From positions 11,990,276 through 12,054,275 of the forward strand of contig OZ026628.1 in NCBI GenBank assembly GCA_964020975.1: a stretch of DNA of 64,000 bases, in the 5' to 3' direction. The translations under genes were made by a program, and so were the position numbers. The notes beneath the pieces were generated by a model. It was not told the DNA's origin and made no database searches. It saw only the letters and a program-made list of their open reading frames with translations. This document shows positions 1 to 13,520 of the stretch, one piece after another (within the stretch, counting starts at the first letter, position 1; each line of letters opens with the position of its first letter). Origin of the DNA: Hermodice carunculata (Eukaryota > Annelida > Polychaeta > Eunicida > Amphinomidae).

Positions 1-1077
1 CATCCAACAATTGTCTTTGATGGATATAGGTCTGGTCCAACAACCAAAGATGGACCTCATGCCAGAAGGGCCAAACATGGAACCAGTCCGGAAGTCCATT
101 TTATCAGTGACATGGTTTGTAACTTAAAGAAGGAACAATTTCTGTCAAACACAGCCAATAAACAAAGGTTTATGGACCTACTAGGCAGTCATTTTCAACA
201 GCATGGTTGCACAGCACTGCAAGCAGAAGCAGATGCAGATGTCCTCATTGTACAAACTGCAATCAAGATGGCAAGCCAATATGATACTGCATTGGTTGGT
301 GAAGACACAGACCTACTCATTCTTTTGTGTAGTCAAGCCCCAGACACTCCCTTTAGAATTTTCTCTAAGCCCGAGCCAAAGCTAAATGTCAAAAAGCTTC
401 CAAGTTGCTGGGATATAAAGGCAGTTCAGAGATCACTAGGAAAGACAGTATGTGACAAAATTTTATTTGTACATGCTATCTTGGGCTGCAATACAACGTC
501 CAGGTTGTTTGGCATCGGCAAGCCTTTGGCCCTGAAAAAGATTCAGTCAAATGAGTATTTCCAGAAGCAGGCATCAGTTTTCCAGTGACCAGGTGCAAGT
601 AGAAGTGAAATCATTACTGCAGGCAAAAATGCACTTGCATGCCTTCACAATGGACAACCAGGAGAATCTCTCAATGGTTTAAGGCTACAAAGATTCAACC
701 AGAAAGTGTTTTCATGTTCAACATATGTCCAACCACAGAACTTGCCTCCAACAGCAGCAGCTGCACAGTACCACAGCATACGTGTGTACCATCAAGTCCA
801 ACAATGGATGGGTGTAGACTTACCTGGTGAGGAACGGGGATGGACATTGTGTGCTGACAAATTACTCCCCATCCATACAGACTTAAAACCAGCTCCGCAA
901 ACCTCCTGGAAGCAATCCACTGTACCTGCAAAAGTGGTTGCAAAACGCGGTGCTGTGGCTGCAATTTGCAAACAGTATGGACTAGAGTGTTCCCCTGCCT
1001 GTGCGGAGTGTAAAGGTCTTCACTGCAGTAATGTGACTATCCTTTGTGGTGATAGTGACATGGAAGATGCACCATGA
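1..1077 (+). pseudogene. PIN-like nuclease family gene, 3' part, broken
   Basis: One frame is open from base 1 to the stop at 1075-1077 except for a single in-frame TGA at 586-588, so the 5' end lies outside the window. The first residues (VFDGYRSGPTTKDGPHARRA) and the later ADADVLIV, GEDTDLLILL and FVHAILGCNTTS blocks match, from memory, a large uncharacterised invertebrate family with spaced acidic residues as in PIN/FEN-type nucleases. Relatives usually read GCDTTS; here the acid is Asn. After the TGA the same frame continues with a plausible C-terminal part (QQWMGVDLPGEERGW, then the Cys-rich CSPACAECKGLHCSN). One stop plus the Asn change suggests a recently decayed copy of a multicopy gene. 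A sequencing error at the TGA is the alternative. No function is known to me. Confidence 0.6.
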
Positions 1078-2265
1078 ACATTATTAATCACGTGATACAA
1101 TGTAATCTAATAAGCCATTTTTATCCAATTGATAGACAACCAGATTTAAAAAGACTCCAATTACAGGACACCATGTGTGAAGAGTACCTTTGCAATACTT
1201 CTTGTAATTCAATTGTTCATAAAGGCTTATGGATTATATTCTCTTCATAAGTACTGCTAATTTGCTGTTACATTTGTGACCATGTTACTGTATCTTTTGT
1301 ATGCGTATCTTATATGAAAAAAGTCCATTCAACATTATTTTTGATCATGAAAGAAATGTTGCTATTACCATGTTACTCCCAGTGAGAACTTTGGTGCTTA
1401 CTAAATATGATACATTGTGTACCATGTTACTCAAAAAATATGCTTGGATGGTCGAAGTGCTCTATTGCATTACAAAATATCTGCTAACAGAATGGTACTG
1501 TAATTTGTTTCATGTCATAAAGTAGGTTTTAAGAGCTCATGTAGAACAGCCTTGAATTTGAATTCTCCAGGGCATATTTCATTTGATCTGTGAAAATAAT
1601 TCAACAAGATGTTGTAAATTGACATCAAATTCAATATATATGTCACCAAAGTGTGAAACCTTATTTAAAAACTTTCAAAACCTTTATCGTGCTTGTTTAT
1701 TAGTGTTATGCTAATTGCGACTGTCGACTACAAGAGACTGGGCACTCATTCTTTTTAACATACTTCTGCTACAGCTTGTTTAGTCTAAGCACTTAGTATA
1801 TCTAACATATTAACAAATAGTATTACTGTATCAGGTATGCATTAAAGGCCCAGCATAGACACCAACCCATCTTTCTACTATATTTATTTCAAGAGTCATG
1901 TGCACAATTTGATAAGATGCAACCGAAAATGGCCGCCATCTTTAATTTATGTACTTTTACCACGTCCAAACATTCTTTTGACGACACCATTGTATCCGCC
2001 ATGTACAGAAACCCTATAGTAGACACCAAAATCATACCTCTACTATGTTTGGTTCAAAAGTTATAGGCCTAAGTAGTTTTTGTTTGGGACATGGGGGGTA
2101 GCGGCCATTTTGAAAAATGGCTAATTTGGGGCTGTTCCACCACTCTGATTTTTCATGACTTTGAGTATGTTGGTACTCTCTGTATTTAGAATTGAATACA
2201 ACTGGTTTGGTTTCTATTGCAATTTGTGGTGGGTCTTCCCTCAGATTGACTGGACTATGATATGA
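1078..2265. other. Non-coding spacer
   Basis: AT-rich sequence with no supported gene. Around 1850-2220 there is an ATGGCCGCCATCTT-type palindromic motif and a second AAAATGG stretch typical of dispersed repeats, but no termini are visible. I see no LTR here matching the 3' side of the downstream BEL element. Confidence 0.4.
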
Positions 2266-5200
2266 TTGTGTGAAATTATTTTTTTTGTTTTGTTATTTAT
2301 ATTCATTTTCTATTTAGTTAAGGTATACATAGTTAAGGTTTATTTAAGATTCATATTACATATTGTTCGTTGCATATTGTACACATTCATGAAATTACTG
2401 GTTACATTTTTTCAAGTTTTGGTGGTCTTCCACCTAATATCCAGCAAAACGCCGCTCCCTGAAGCAAAGTGTGAGCGTAGAACATGCAAAGCAAAAGTCA
2501 TAAGGTTAGCTGATAAGCTTAATCAAGTTGTTGTACTTGAGGAGGGGTTATCTGACATACCTGACTTGGTTGATCAATTCAAGAAAGCATTCTCTGAGTT
2601 TACTACTGCTCACTCGAAGGTAGTTGAACTTGATGATTCAGAAGCAGCAGAACATGATGTGTACTATGATCAGGTACAATCCAATTACTTGAGTGTTTTG
2701 GGTAAAATCAAGGATGTTAAGAATCCTAAGCCTCCTATACCACTGGTACAACCTGTTGTACCAGACTATGAAGTATTCAATTTGTTGAGTCTCCCGAAAC
2801 TCGAATTAGAAATATTTCGAGGAGAATGCTTGAAATATCACTCCTTCATTAAGGCTTTCAAACCTAGTGTTGAAAAGTGTACTAATGATTTTGACATAAG
2901 GCTTTCACGTTTGATGCAGTTTGCTGAAGGTCCACCAAGAGAAGCTATTAGATCAGCTTTGTTTATATCTGGAGAGGAAGGATATAAATTTGCACTAGAA
3001 AGACTTGAGCAATTGTACGGGTCTAAACATCGTGTCACACAGGACATTATCAGTAGTCTTAGATCATTTCGAAATGTGAAAAGTCTTGCTGATATGTGTG
3101 CTTTAGCCAGTGAATTACGTAATGCACATCAGATATTACAAAGTATTGGGTGTGTTTCAGAGCTTGATTCACAAGTGGTTATATTTGACATTATTCCAAA
3201 ATTGCCACATTTTTCCCAAAATCTTTGGTATAAGGAAGAGTTTAAGAGTAGGAAAAAATCAGACACTTACCTGAAGTTTAAGAACCTGGTCGAGTTTTGT
3301 GAAGACGTTGACCTTATGGTTTCTGACCCACTTACGGGACAACAGGCGAGAGCCAGTAGATATCAACGTTCTAGGTCAACAGTTACGTCGCATGATACAC
3401 AAATGGCGATGTATTGTGAACATGATGAATATAATGATCTTAGTTCAGACTTCGGTATTCAGCGTTTTGCCAGAACAGATACTAATGTACCTCACAATGT
3501 ACCTCGCAGTGTACTTCATAGTAACTCTGATAATACAGAAGTCAATGCTTCCACAGGTGAAGGTGCTTCGGCGCATAATGCTAGACAGTATCCACCTTGT
3601 AAGTTGTGCAAAAAGGCACACTTTATCATGCGTTGTCCTGAGTTTCGGAGCATGAAGGTGCGTGATAGACTTGCCTTTGTGAAATTACATGAATTATGTC
3701 ACAATTGCCTTAGAGACAATCACGAGAGGAGCACATGTAGTAAATCACGATGTTTTGTCTGTCAAAAAATCCATTGCTCGTTCCTTCACTTAGACGAATC
3801 AGTAGAAAATTGTGCTACAGTTGAGAGTAGTTCATTTTTGCCCATAGTAAGAGTTTATGTACAGGAGAAGCCATTTTATGCTGCTCTAGATACATTCTCA
3901 TCCTCGAGCTTTTGTACGGAACAGTTTGCTAATTCATTGGGTTTGAAGGGTGATAGTCATCATTATATACTTCAAACTATGTCAGGTAGTAAACCTACTG
4001 TATCAAAGAGTGTAGCTTTCAAGGTCACACCTAACAATGGAAATATAACGCTTTCAGGGGTCAAGGTTGCACCGCACATACCATATTCTCCAGGTAACTT
4101 GAATCAAGATGATTACCCACATCTTAAAGGTCTTGACTTGTCGGCTAACATAAATTGTCCTCGTGTCGATATCCTCATCGGCCAGGATAATGCAGACATC
4201 CTCATACCACTCGAGGTGAGGTGTGGGTCAAAGGGTCAACCATATGCCACAAGATGTTCTTTAGGGTGGGCGCTGAGTGGGCGCACAAAGGGTGCTGAAG
4301 TAAGCAATGTGGTGGTGTGTAATTTCATTTCAGCAGTCCAGTGCGACGAGATTCAGTCCTCATCTCCATCCGGTGATATAAATAAATTATGGGACATTGA
4401 GAATAAATCTTTTGATCATCCCAGTTATTCAATTCAAGATAAACAAGTTCTTGATTTGTGGGATCGCGAATGCAGGAAGGTTGACAACCATTATGAGCTC
4501 CCTATTCCTTGGGAAAATCCAGAAGAAAGTTTGCCTAATAACATATCTGTGGCACAGAAACGCTTGGATAATCTTATGAAGCGCTTGGACCGTGAAGGCC
4601 TATTTGATAGGTATGATGCCGAAATATCAAAGCTTCTCGATTCAAAGTATGCTGAAAGTGTTCCAGAGGAAGACATGCGTAACGCTGAACGCATTTGGTA
4701 TTTGCCTCATCATTGTGTTCTCAATCCGAACAAGTCTGGGAAATTGCGTGTTGTGTTCGATTGCGCATCACGTTTTCATGGGCGTGCTCTTAATGAGAGA
4801 TGTCTACAGGGTCCAGATTTAGTCAACAAAATGTTGAATGTACTTTTGCGTTTCCGTTTACACGATTATGCAATTCAAGCAGGCATACGTGAAATGTACT
4901 TACCAGTGTTCATGCCTGAATACGATCGTGATGCATTACGTTTCCTTGGTACAAAGATGGGAAACTCGTATATTTAAGGATGTGTACGCACCTTTTCGGC
5001 GGTCGATGGTGTGCCAGCAGCAGTTCCTACGCCCTACGTAGAACTATTCTAGATGCAGATCTATTGATTTGGAAGGCTGTATTTGAGTCCATATATGTGG
5101 ATGATCTTACACAGTCAGTCCAAACTGTTCATGATGCATGCAAAGTCATAACAGATCTCCCTATTGTCCTTGAAACTGGCAGTTTCGAGTTGACAAAATT

Positions 5201-8200
5201 TGCTGTTAATGATGAGCAGTTGCTTAGTCATATTCCAGTTGAGCACAGATCAAAAGAAGTACACACTTTTTCATCTGGTTCAACATGTCGAGCTCTAGGT
5301 ATAAAGTGGAAAATACATGATGATTGGTTTTATTTTGAGGTTAAGAAAATATCTGAGAGTAAGATTACTCGACGTTCTATGTTGAAGTTTGTAGCTTCAA
5401 TATTTGATCCATTGGGATTAGTTACTCCTTGGGTTTTGACAGGTAAACTGTTGCTTCAACAGGCTACTCAATTGCGTTTACAATGGGATGATCAAATTCC
5501 TTCAGATCAAAGTGTAAAATGGATGAATTGGGTGGATTCTCTTGATGAGCTTCAGCTTCTAAACTTTCCTCGGTGCGTTAAGCCTCTTGAATTTGATGAA
5601 GGATATCATGAATATCATAGTTATTCAGACAGTTCACGGGTTTCCTACGGCACTTGTGCTTACTTGGGTTCTGTTAACATCAGGGGTGAAATCACATGCA
5701 ATCTCATATGTAGTAAATCACATGTGGCACCATTGAATAAAGGACTTTCTGTAGCGAAGCTTGAGCTACAGGGAGCCAAATGTTCAATAGATGTGTATAC
5801 AACTCTTAGAGATTAAATGGATTTTAGATCTATACCTGTTTTCTTCTGGACTGATTCCACCATAGTTTTGGGATATATTACAAATGAGACACGTAGATTT
5901 CGCACTTTTGTGGAAAACAGAGTGGGTTATATACGTAGTAACTCTAGTCCTACAGATTGGCATCATGTTTCGTCTGAAGAGAATCCAGCAGATTTATTGA
6001 CTAAGCCTAAGTCAATCAATAAACAAGGTGCTTTGAACTTGTAGTTACATGGTCCTACAAGTTTGAGTCAGCATAATGCATTCTGGCTTAGTAGTAAGAC
6101 AGAAAGTTATGACGTTTCTGATGACGATCCTGAAGTCAAAAGTCTAGCTGTACAGGTGGTTGCTAAGCATGATGATAATTGGATATCACGTATCTGTAAT
6201 CAGTACTCGTCATGGTCAAAAGTGATCAAATGTGTTGCTTGGTTACGGAAATTTGCAATGTTCAAATCAAAACGTGTGATGTCATCTGGTATGATATCTG
6301 CTCATGAGTTTGATATTGCTCACGACGTGATTATTAAACATATACACAGTCAGTATTATGAGCGTGAAATATGTTTTCTCCAGGACAACAAGTCAGTACT
6401 CAAGTCAAGCAGCATTCATCCCTTGAAGCCTATTTTAGATAAGAAAGGTATTCTAAGAATCGGTGGAAGAACTGGTTCTCATCCAATTTTGCTTCCTGCC
6501 TCTCATCCTTTTTCATGTGCTATAGTGTTGCATTATCATGCCAAGGGTCATACTGGTTGCGAGTGGACATTGAGTCTGATTCGTGATAAGTATTGGATCA
6601 TCCGAGCTCGACGCGTGGTTCGGCGTGTTTTGCATAGATGTATAACATGTTGTAAGCTGTTTGCTAAGCCTTCAGTCCAAGTGATGGCTGATCTCCCACC
6701 AGAGCATCTACAACCTAACCTACCTCCATTTACTCATGTTGGTTTGGATTGTTTTGGTCCGTATCAAACTAAGTTCCATCGAGGGTATGAGAAGCCGTAT
6801 GGTTGCATTTTCACGTGTTTTTGTACTCGTGCTGTACATCTTGAGATGCTTAATTCATTTGAAGCTGAATCCTTTCTTAACGCTTTTCGGCGTTTTGTAG
6901 CTCGTAGAAGTTCCCCGACGAAAGTGTTTTTGGATAACGGGACAAATATAGTATCGTCGGAACTGGAACTACGTAAAGCTTTTCTACATCATTGTGAGAA
7001 TACTCTTAGACAGTATGCAGCCACTAGGTCCATAAAGCGGTCTTTTGTTCCTCCGAAAAGTCCGCACTTCGCTGGGTCGTGGGAACGTTTAGTCGATGTC
7101 GTTAAACAGGTTTTGAAAGCTGTTCTTACAAATTCCGACCATATATCAACCAACTTGAAATGTGACTGCTATCCTTACAAATTTTGACTATTGTAATGCA
7201 TTTTTGACTACGTTTTAATGATTTGAGGCCTTATGTCACTTGCTTCTGGATGATGTTTAACATTTGAACCAATGTACTTACTATATTTGGAAATTCAAAC
7301 ACTTTTCTTTTTGAAATACTCTTAGTTTATCTCCTTTAAAACAACATCATATCTTTAACTACATGCCTAAAACACATCGAATTATATAATCATGTTGTTT
7401 AGATTCTTATTGATGGTCATTTTAGGCCTAGAGGGCTTTTCTGATGGATTGATGTTGGTGTTGGTGTCACTTTGTGGACTTATATGGATGATGATCATTG
7501 TTGAGATGGTGGTTGCAAGTAGTACCTTTTTAAATACTGAATTTTATAGACATTTTCAACAAGTTAAGAACCTCCGCTTACAAATTCTCTGATGTGATGC
7601 AAATTTTGGTCCCTTTTCATAAATTGTATGGTCCTGTATGTGTATGAATGATACAACTGTTCAAGCCAATTTACTGAAATAGGCCTATAATTTCAAACAA
7701 AACTTTTTGCATTCTGTCATGTGAAAACTAGATATGGTTTTTTTCCCCCTACGTACCTTTCCACTTACGTTTTGGTCTCTTTTGGGTAAATACGAACTAT
7801 AAATTTATATGTTTCAGCTATACATACCAAGGAACATTGCCTTTGGTCGGAATTGACTTGGATTTGTTTCGTTAGGACTACGGTTTGGATATGGGAATCA
7901 CACTGTCTAATTCAGATGAGGTTTTGGAGACTACATTTTGTGAAGTTGAGGCGATAGTCAATGGTCGTCCTCTAACCAAACTAAGTTCCAATCCCGAAGA
8001 TTTGACACCACTCACACCCAATACATTGTTGAATTTGCGTCAGGTAAATGAGATTCCACCAGGTGGATGTTCGGCCTCTGATGCTTTTCGTTCGTGGTGG
8101 AAATATGTACAACATCTTGCCAATATGTTTTGGAAACGATGGTTGAAAGAATACTTGCCTTTGCTCAATGCCCGTTCTAAATGGACGACAGAATATCCCA

Positions 8201-9065
8201 ATCTTAAAGTAGGAGAACTGGTTCTGATATACATGACAAATCTACCACGTAACCTGTGGCCCTTAGGTGTCGTGAGCAAAGTGCTCTATAGTAGGGACAA
8301 AAATGTTCGTTCTGCTCTGGTAAAAACCCTAGTAACGGAATTGCATCGTCCGGTGACACAGCTCGTGCTTTTAGAAGCAGATACCGAGGTGTAAATATGT
8401 AAAACAGGAACATTAAATGAGTAAAATGACATGATTTGTTATACAAGGTTGATAGTTGGGTATAACGAGTTTTGATATGTATTTATGTGTTGGTATATTG
8501 TGCATACTGATTTTTGCTGAGTGAGTGAACAGCTCGTATTATACAAAGTGTCTATAAATCAGATGTAAGAAATTTTTATATTGTGCAAAATTGTCAACTG
8601 TTATATTATATATATTTCGTGTAGGGTGAGCAAGCAGCCCATATGGTAATACAAAATGCCTTGCGTATGGTTCGTTTAAGGTGTGCAAGCGGCCTATGTG
8701 AAAAGCCTTGCATAAGTTACAAGTACAAATGCATTATAAGTGATGGTATAGTGTGAGTACTTCTTGTTGTGTTTGTATACGGTATAAAAGTTAAAATGAG
8801 CATATTATAAGTATAAAAGTTATATCATAGGAGACATAAGTAAATCTTGGGAGGGTCTCAAGTGCTTATCGAGTTATTACCGGAGGCGTAAGTAAATCTT
8901 GGGAGGGTCTCAAGTGCTTATCGTGTTATTATAGGAGACGTAAGTAAATCTTGGGAGGGTCTCAAGTGCTTATGATATATAGACATGATTACATTCATAA
9001 TAGTTTCATGGTAATATACTGGGTGACACTTTTCAGGATCCATTAAGAATCCAGTGGGGTGGGAG
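2266..9065 (+). mobile_element. BEL/Pao LTR retrotransposon fossil (internal region)
   Basis: Open segments in element order identify a BEL/Pao copy. First comes a gag-like region, then a cluster of three Cys/His zinc-knuckle-like motifs (near 3595-3790) and a retropepsin-like domain. The reverse transcriptase follows, with the BEL-type signature LRVVFDCASRF, then RNase H. The integrase has an HH-CC-like N-terminus, a core, and the C-terminal domain typical of BEL (about 7885-8394). The copy is broken, with roughly four interruptions plus a non-coding insert of about 0.7 kb in the integrase part. No 5' LTR or primer-binding site is recognisable upstream, so the 5' end may be truncated. The purine-rich stretch at about 9053-9065 is a candidate polypurine tract. 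It is a fossil of moderate age: long coding stretches survive. Confidence 0.88.
8829..8975 (+). repeat. 52-bp tandem repeat, three copies
   Basis: Three copies of a 52-bp unit with the core TAAATCTTGGGAGGGTCTCA start at 8841, 8893 and 8945. They lie between the integrase and the putative 3' LTR of the BEL element. Nearby (8625-8710) is an older, degraded pair containing GTGAGCAAGC / GTGTGCAAGC. Confidence 0.85.
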
Positions 9066-10452
9066 TGTCAAATACAAATGGATATATTCTTTGCATTTGT
9101 TAGTTCCGGGCGGTAATTAATGTAGTATGTTAAAGTTTTGTTTTTGCTGCGATCCTATCAGTGTGGTGTCCCGTTTTCCATGTTGTATTTCGTCTTTTTT
9201 GTTGCCCGTTACGCGGTGCGACATCAATCTATTTTGATAACAATGGTTTAGTCCCATATATATATATATACTGGCGCAAGGGTTAATCAGTCTTTTTATT
9301 CTCGTTCTGATATACTGGTGAAACCAAGTGGTTGTAAGCGTTAGCACCCCTCAGGGGTATATCTGGGTGATGGTCCCATAGAGTTTTGCAATGGAAGTCT
9401 AATACTTCTAACAGAGGTTAACACAGATGCACTGTATAATAGGTTCATGATATTTTTGCTATCTGTGAAGTTTCTGGTGTCGAATTGTCAGTTAAAAGGT
9501 TAAATTTCAATTTGAGTCGATATTCAGGCATACCATTTCTTTGTAGTAACGCACGTGGTTTGGGACTGGAGTCTGTCAATATGCCCGGGGTTAAAATAGT
9601 CAAGTTGTTACCGCAATAAGTTTCTGTAAGTATAAAATATATAATAATAATTTCAGTGTATTTTTGTGCTCAAGGTTTAATTTATTCATGTATATTTCTT
9701 TGGAAAAAAAAAGTTGCATTCGGTGATTATAATGTTGGTTGAATTCAGTTGCATAAATTATAGGTTCGACTTTTCTTCTTTTGGCATGTAGGAAAGCCTG
9801 TTTCATTTAATTTTTGAGTTGGTTTATCGTAAAGTTATTTGGAAAATCACATTCAAAATTGTTTTGTGAGTTTGTGAACATGGAGTTACGTATCGATATG
9901 ATTATATATGCGTTATTTAATATGTGAAATATGATTATATGAAATATGGTTATGAAGTATAAAGGTTAATAAGTTATCGGGTTATGAATATGGTATTATG
10001 AAAATTGAGATTAGATGTTATGTGTATTCTATGTTATATGTGTATTAAGCTTCAGTATGTGTATTTAGTAAGATTGTGTGTATTATTGCAGGTTATGCGC
10101 AGAGGCGCATGGGAAAGATGTACCTCCGTAATAAAGGACCGCAGTATTCAACTTCATGTTTGTCGTTTGGGCTTTTAACTCCGAGTGTATTTGACAAGCA
10201 CATTTCGTGCAAATATGTTAATGCCCATATTTGCAAGAGCAAAAACTATTGTGCAGATCATTGTTGTACTTATTGTGTCTGAGGTGCACCGATGAAAGTG
10301 ATGCATGTCTTCATCTTATCACTGCAAGTGGCCAGTCTCTAATCATTACGATGGAAAATATCAGGGATATTACGTCCCTTGGTCTGTGCTACTTTATTTA
10401 AAAGGCTGAAATAAATGAGACTTATTCTTGGAACAGCAGAGCTAAGTTCATT
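9066..10452 (+). mobile_element. Possible 3' LTR of the BEL element
   Basis: The purine-rich run ends at TGTCAAATAC, a plausible LTR start. The stretch is AT-rich and non-coding and contains an AATAAA at about 10410, which would suit an LTR polyadenylation signal. No second copy exists in the window to define the far end, so the right border is a guess. Confidence 0.3.
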
Positions 10453-10811
10453 CAGGTTCTTGGGATTTTTTTTATTTGCACAATAAGATACACAAACTTC
10501 TTTGAAATGAATTTATGACAATGGAGTTTGGATTTATTTGGTAAATGTTAAACATGACCAGCTATAGTCGTCTTGCCTATATGTATACCAATTTGAATAT
10601 TTTACATCCAGCATAAACTTAGACAAACCATAAATTTAATTGAAGTTGTTTCTTCCTGGTAGCTTGATATTTGTAGAAAGTAGTCTAGCCTTAAAGACAG
10701 ATATAAAAATCATGTTCCATCAAGTTGTTTTCAAAAGTTTCTGTCCACATACATGTCTATGACAGAGCAAGAAATTCAATGTTGATATCAGCGCCTTAAC
10801 ATTGATTTCCA

Positions 10812-10815
<4 letters not shown>

Positions 10816-10855
<40 letters not shown>
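10816..10855. repeat. (CA)n microsatellite
   Basis: About 20 uninterrupted CA units. Confidence 0.97.
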
Positions 10856-10857
<2 letters not shown>

Positions 10858-12125
10858 GTAGTTTTTCTCCCAGGGTATTTCCATATCCGTAATACAAGGA
10901 GAATGGTGTTTGAGTCAGCGAGGACTGGCACAAAACTTTCGTATCTGGCTACCTGTTCGCAGAAGTTTCCTGTATCCAAGTATATACAACGGATACCCAC
11001 AAATACATACGATAAAAGGTACAGAATTTATAGTAACCCATGTTCTTATTATTTTAGCAAGGGAATGGCAAAGTGTTTCAATATTACCATACACCTTAAA
11101 AATATATCCAAAAACCACTGTGGAACGTTGACGTACATGTCGTATTTTAAAGTAATATTTTACGGACATTTAAGTATACATGCGTGTCTATGCTTTTGGG
11201 TTGCACAAGGCTCTTGTTGTTGTGCTAATGCTATCGGTTGGAGGAAACTTCAAGCATACTGGTACACTTTTTGAAAACGTCCACAAGAAGTCTTCAGCAA
11301 GCAGTCCATTGATTGTAATATACATACAGCTTGTAACATTGAAGTTTATTCTAATTTAAACAGCCATAAATACTCATATTGCTACCAGTTAAATCACAAA
11401 ATGGGGAAATGTACAATTTGTCTGGGTTGGGCTTACCTCTTGCAGAGACAAATGCGACCACAGTATAGATACTTAAAACGAACTGCTCTGAATTATGATA
11501 AGGATGCCAGATTCATGTCCCTTGTGAAAAAAGGTTCATTGTAAGCACCAGCATGCATGTATTTACAACGAATCTGATAATGTACGTCAAAAACTTTCCT
11601 CGACACTCTTTTCGGAGCACTGCACGCAAAACACACTCAGGAGAATATGACATGGGATGATAGATTGCAGTTGTTTCAGAAACAATTAAAAGTAATTTTA
11701 TGACGATTATTATGGGAAGATATGACTTGTGTCAAAAATCAGAATTTATTTGTATAAACACGTCAATTTTATTGTAACCAAATACTTTGATATAATAGAC
11801 AGTTAAGTAGATCGTGCTACCTGGCAACGTTGTTCTGCATGGATAATGTATGTATACTTTGGAAAGTTACATTCTTGAAGTCTTATTGTGTGAATAGTTA
11901 AGTTTGAACAAATCATCCCAAAAGACACAGACTTATGATAGGCAATATATGACCGGGCACGTGTTGGAAGGATAAACAAAAGACACTCCTTGTCGATTCA
12001 AAATAGATTAAGTAATAAAAGCATACATAATTATCATTTTAACAAGGTATGGCCAGACACAGGCTGATCAGCTGAACAAGTGGCCTTCCTTATCGATTAA
12101 AACTAGTGTCTGTAAACTGTAGCAA
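10856..12125. other. Non-coding, no feature seen
   Basis: Unique-looking AT-rich DNA with only short chance reading frames. From about 11940 there are very degraded copies of the 64-bp unit that forms the next array. Confidence 0.4.
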
Positions 12126-12537
12126 ATTATAAATAACGAAGTATGCCCGGTCACTGGTTGAGTGGCCGAGCTGCATGATAATCTTGCTTAATATAAATGA
12201 CAAAGCATGCACAGTCACTGGTTGAGTGGCACTGCTGCATGATATTCTAGTTTAATATAAATGATGAAGTGTGCCCAGTCAGTGGTTCAGTGGAATCGCT
12301 GCATGATATTCTAGTTTAATATAAATGATGAAGTATGCCCAGTCAGTGGTTCAGTGGAATAGCTGCATGATATTCTAGTTTAACATAAATGATGAAGTAT
12401 GCCCAGTCAGTGGTTCAGTGGAATCGCTGCATGATATTCTAGTTTAATAAAAATGATGAAGTATGCCCAGTCAGTGGTTCAGTGGAATAGCTGCATGATA
12501 TTCTAGTTTAATATAAATGATGAAGTATGCCCAGTCC
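12126..12537. repeat. 64-bp minisatellite, about 6-7 copies
   Basis: The GTATGCCC core recurs at 12141, 12205 (variant), 12270, 12333, 12397, 12461 and 12525, giving a period of 63-65 bp. Each unit also carries a GGTTCAGTGG-like block and CTGCATGATATTCTAG. The first two copies are the most diverged. Confidence 0.93.
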
Positions 12538-13520
12538 GAGGAAATGTAGAAATGATTCTTCAGGTTCTGCAGCATTAAGTCATAAGGAATGAAGCTAAGC
12601 ATGTAAAGCACAGAACTACAGAAGATTTCTTCCCTGCTCTGTCGGCATATAGATTTTTGAACTAATCCATGTCCCACTACTCAATGTCCTACAAGCTGCT
12701 GGTATGTGTTTGGCTCATTGCTCAGATATGGTCTCGTGGCATGTGATGATAACTGTTCATATTCTCCTGTTAAACATGAAAAAGTTCATAAACACTCATA
12801 GGAGTAAAATATAAGACACATGGATAAAAGAAGAAAGATGTGTTAAACATGTCTTTTCATGAGAAACTTTACATTGATGAAAAGTTATCTACTTCTTCTT
12901 GAAGAAAGGGGAATTAAAGACTCCTCTAAATGTCAAATAGAACAAATGCGCGTGCCTTAAAACCTCCACTCTTCCCCCATTGCAAACAACAACAACTAAA
13001 TAGAATCCATGTCAACAACTTTTTTGTGCTCAATAAACCATGGCATGCTTATGGTTGTTGACACAATGGCCTACAAACTACAATTAAAGCTAGACTGTTC
13101 CATTTTTTGCAAATTATTTGGTCTACATGATTATGAGCCTGAAAGAAAGGAAAATAAAAAAACTGGGAACAACTTTATAGTTATCGCTACATTGCTCGAC
13201 TTTACAGTTATCATGGTTACATGAACAATGCTGATATACCAGCCATGGGCATAAATACTACAGTTAATTTTGTCAAGGTGTTCTAGCACATGACGTAAAA
13301 TGTGTCATTGAATCACAAATAGCAACCATTTCAGAGATTAGTATTGCTGTTTTTGTTCTTGGTGTCATGTAGCGCATTGGCGATAGGAAGGGCACATACT
13401 TTCCCAACAATAGGAGAAATGATTGGAAAGAGCTAGAATAAAGACAGAGAATTGATATGTTGTTGAAATAGCATTAAGCAATGATGTTGAAACATGGAGG
13501 AGACATATCTCATGATGGAG
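12538..13520. other. Non-coding, downstream of the receptor gene
   Basis: This is 3' of the minus-strand receptor tail exon and probably includes its 3' UTR and flank. No other gene is supported. Confidence 0.4.
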
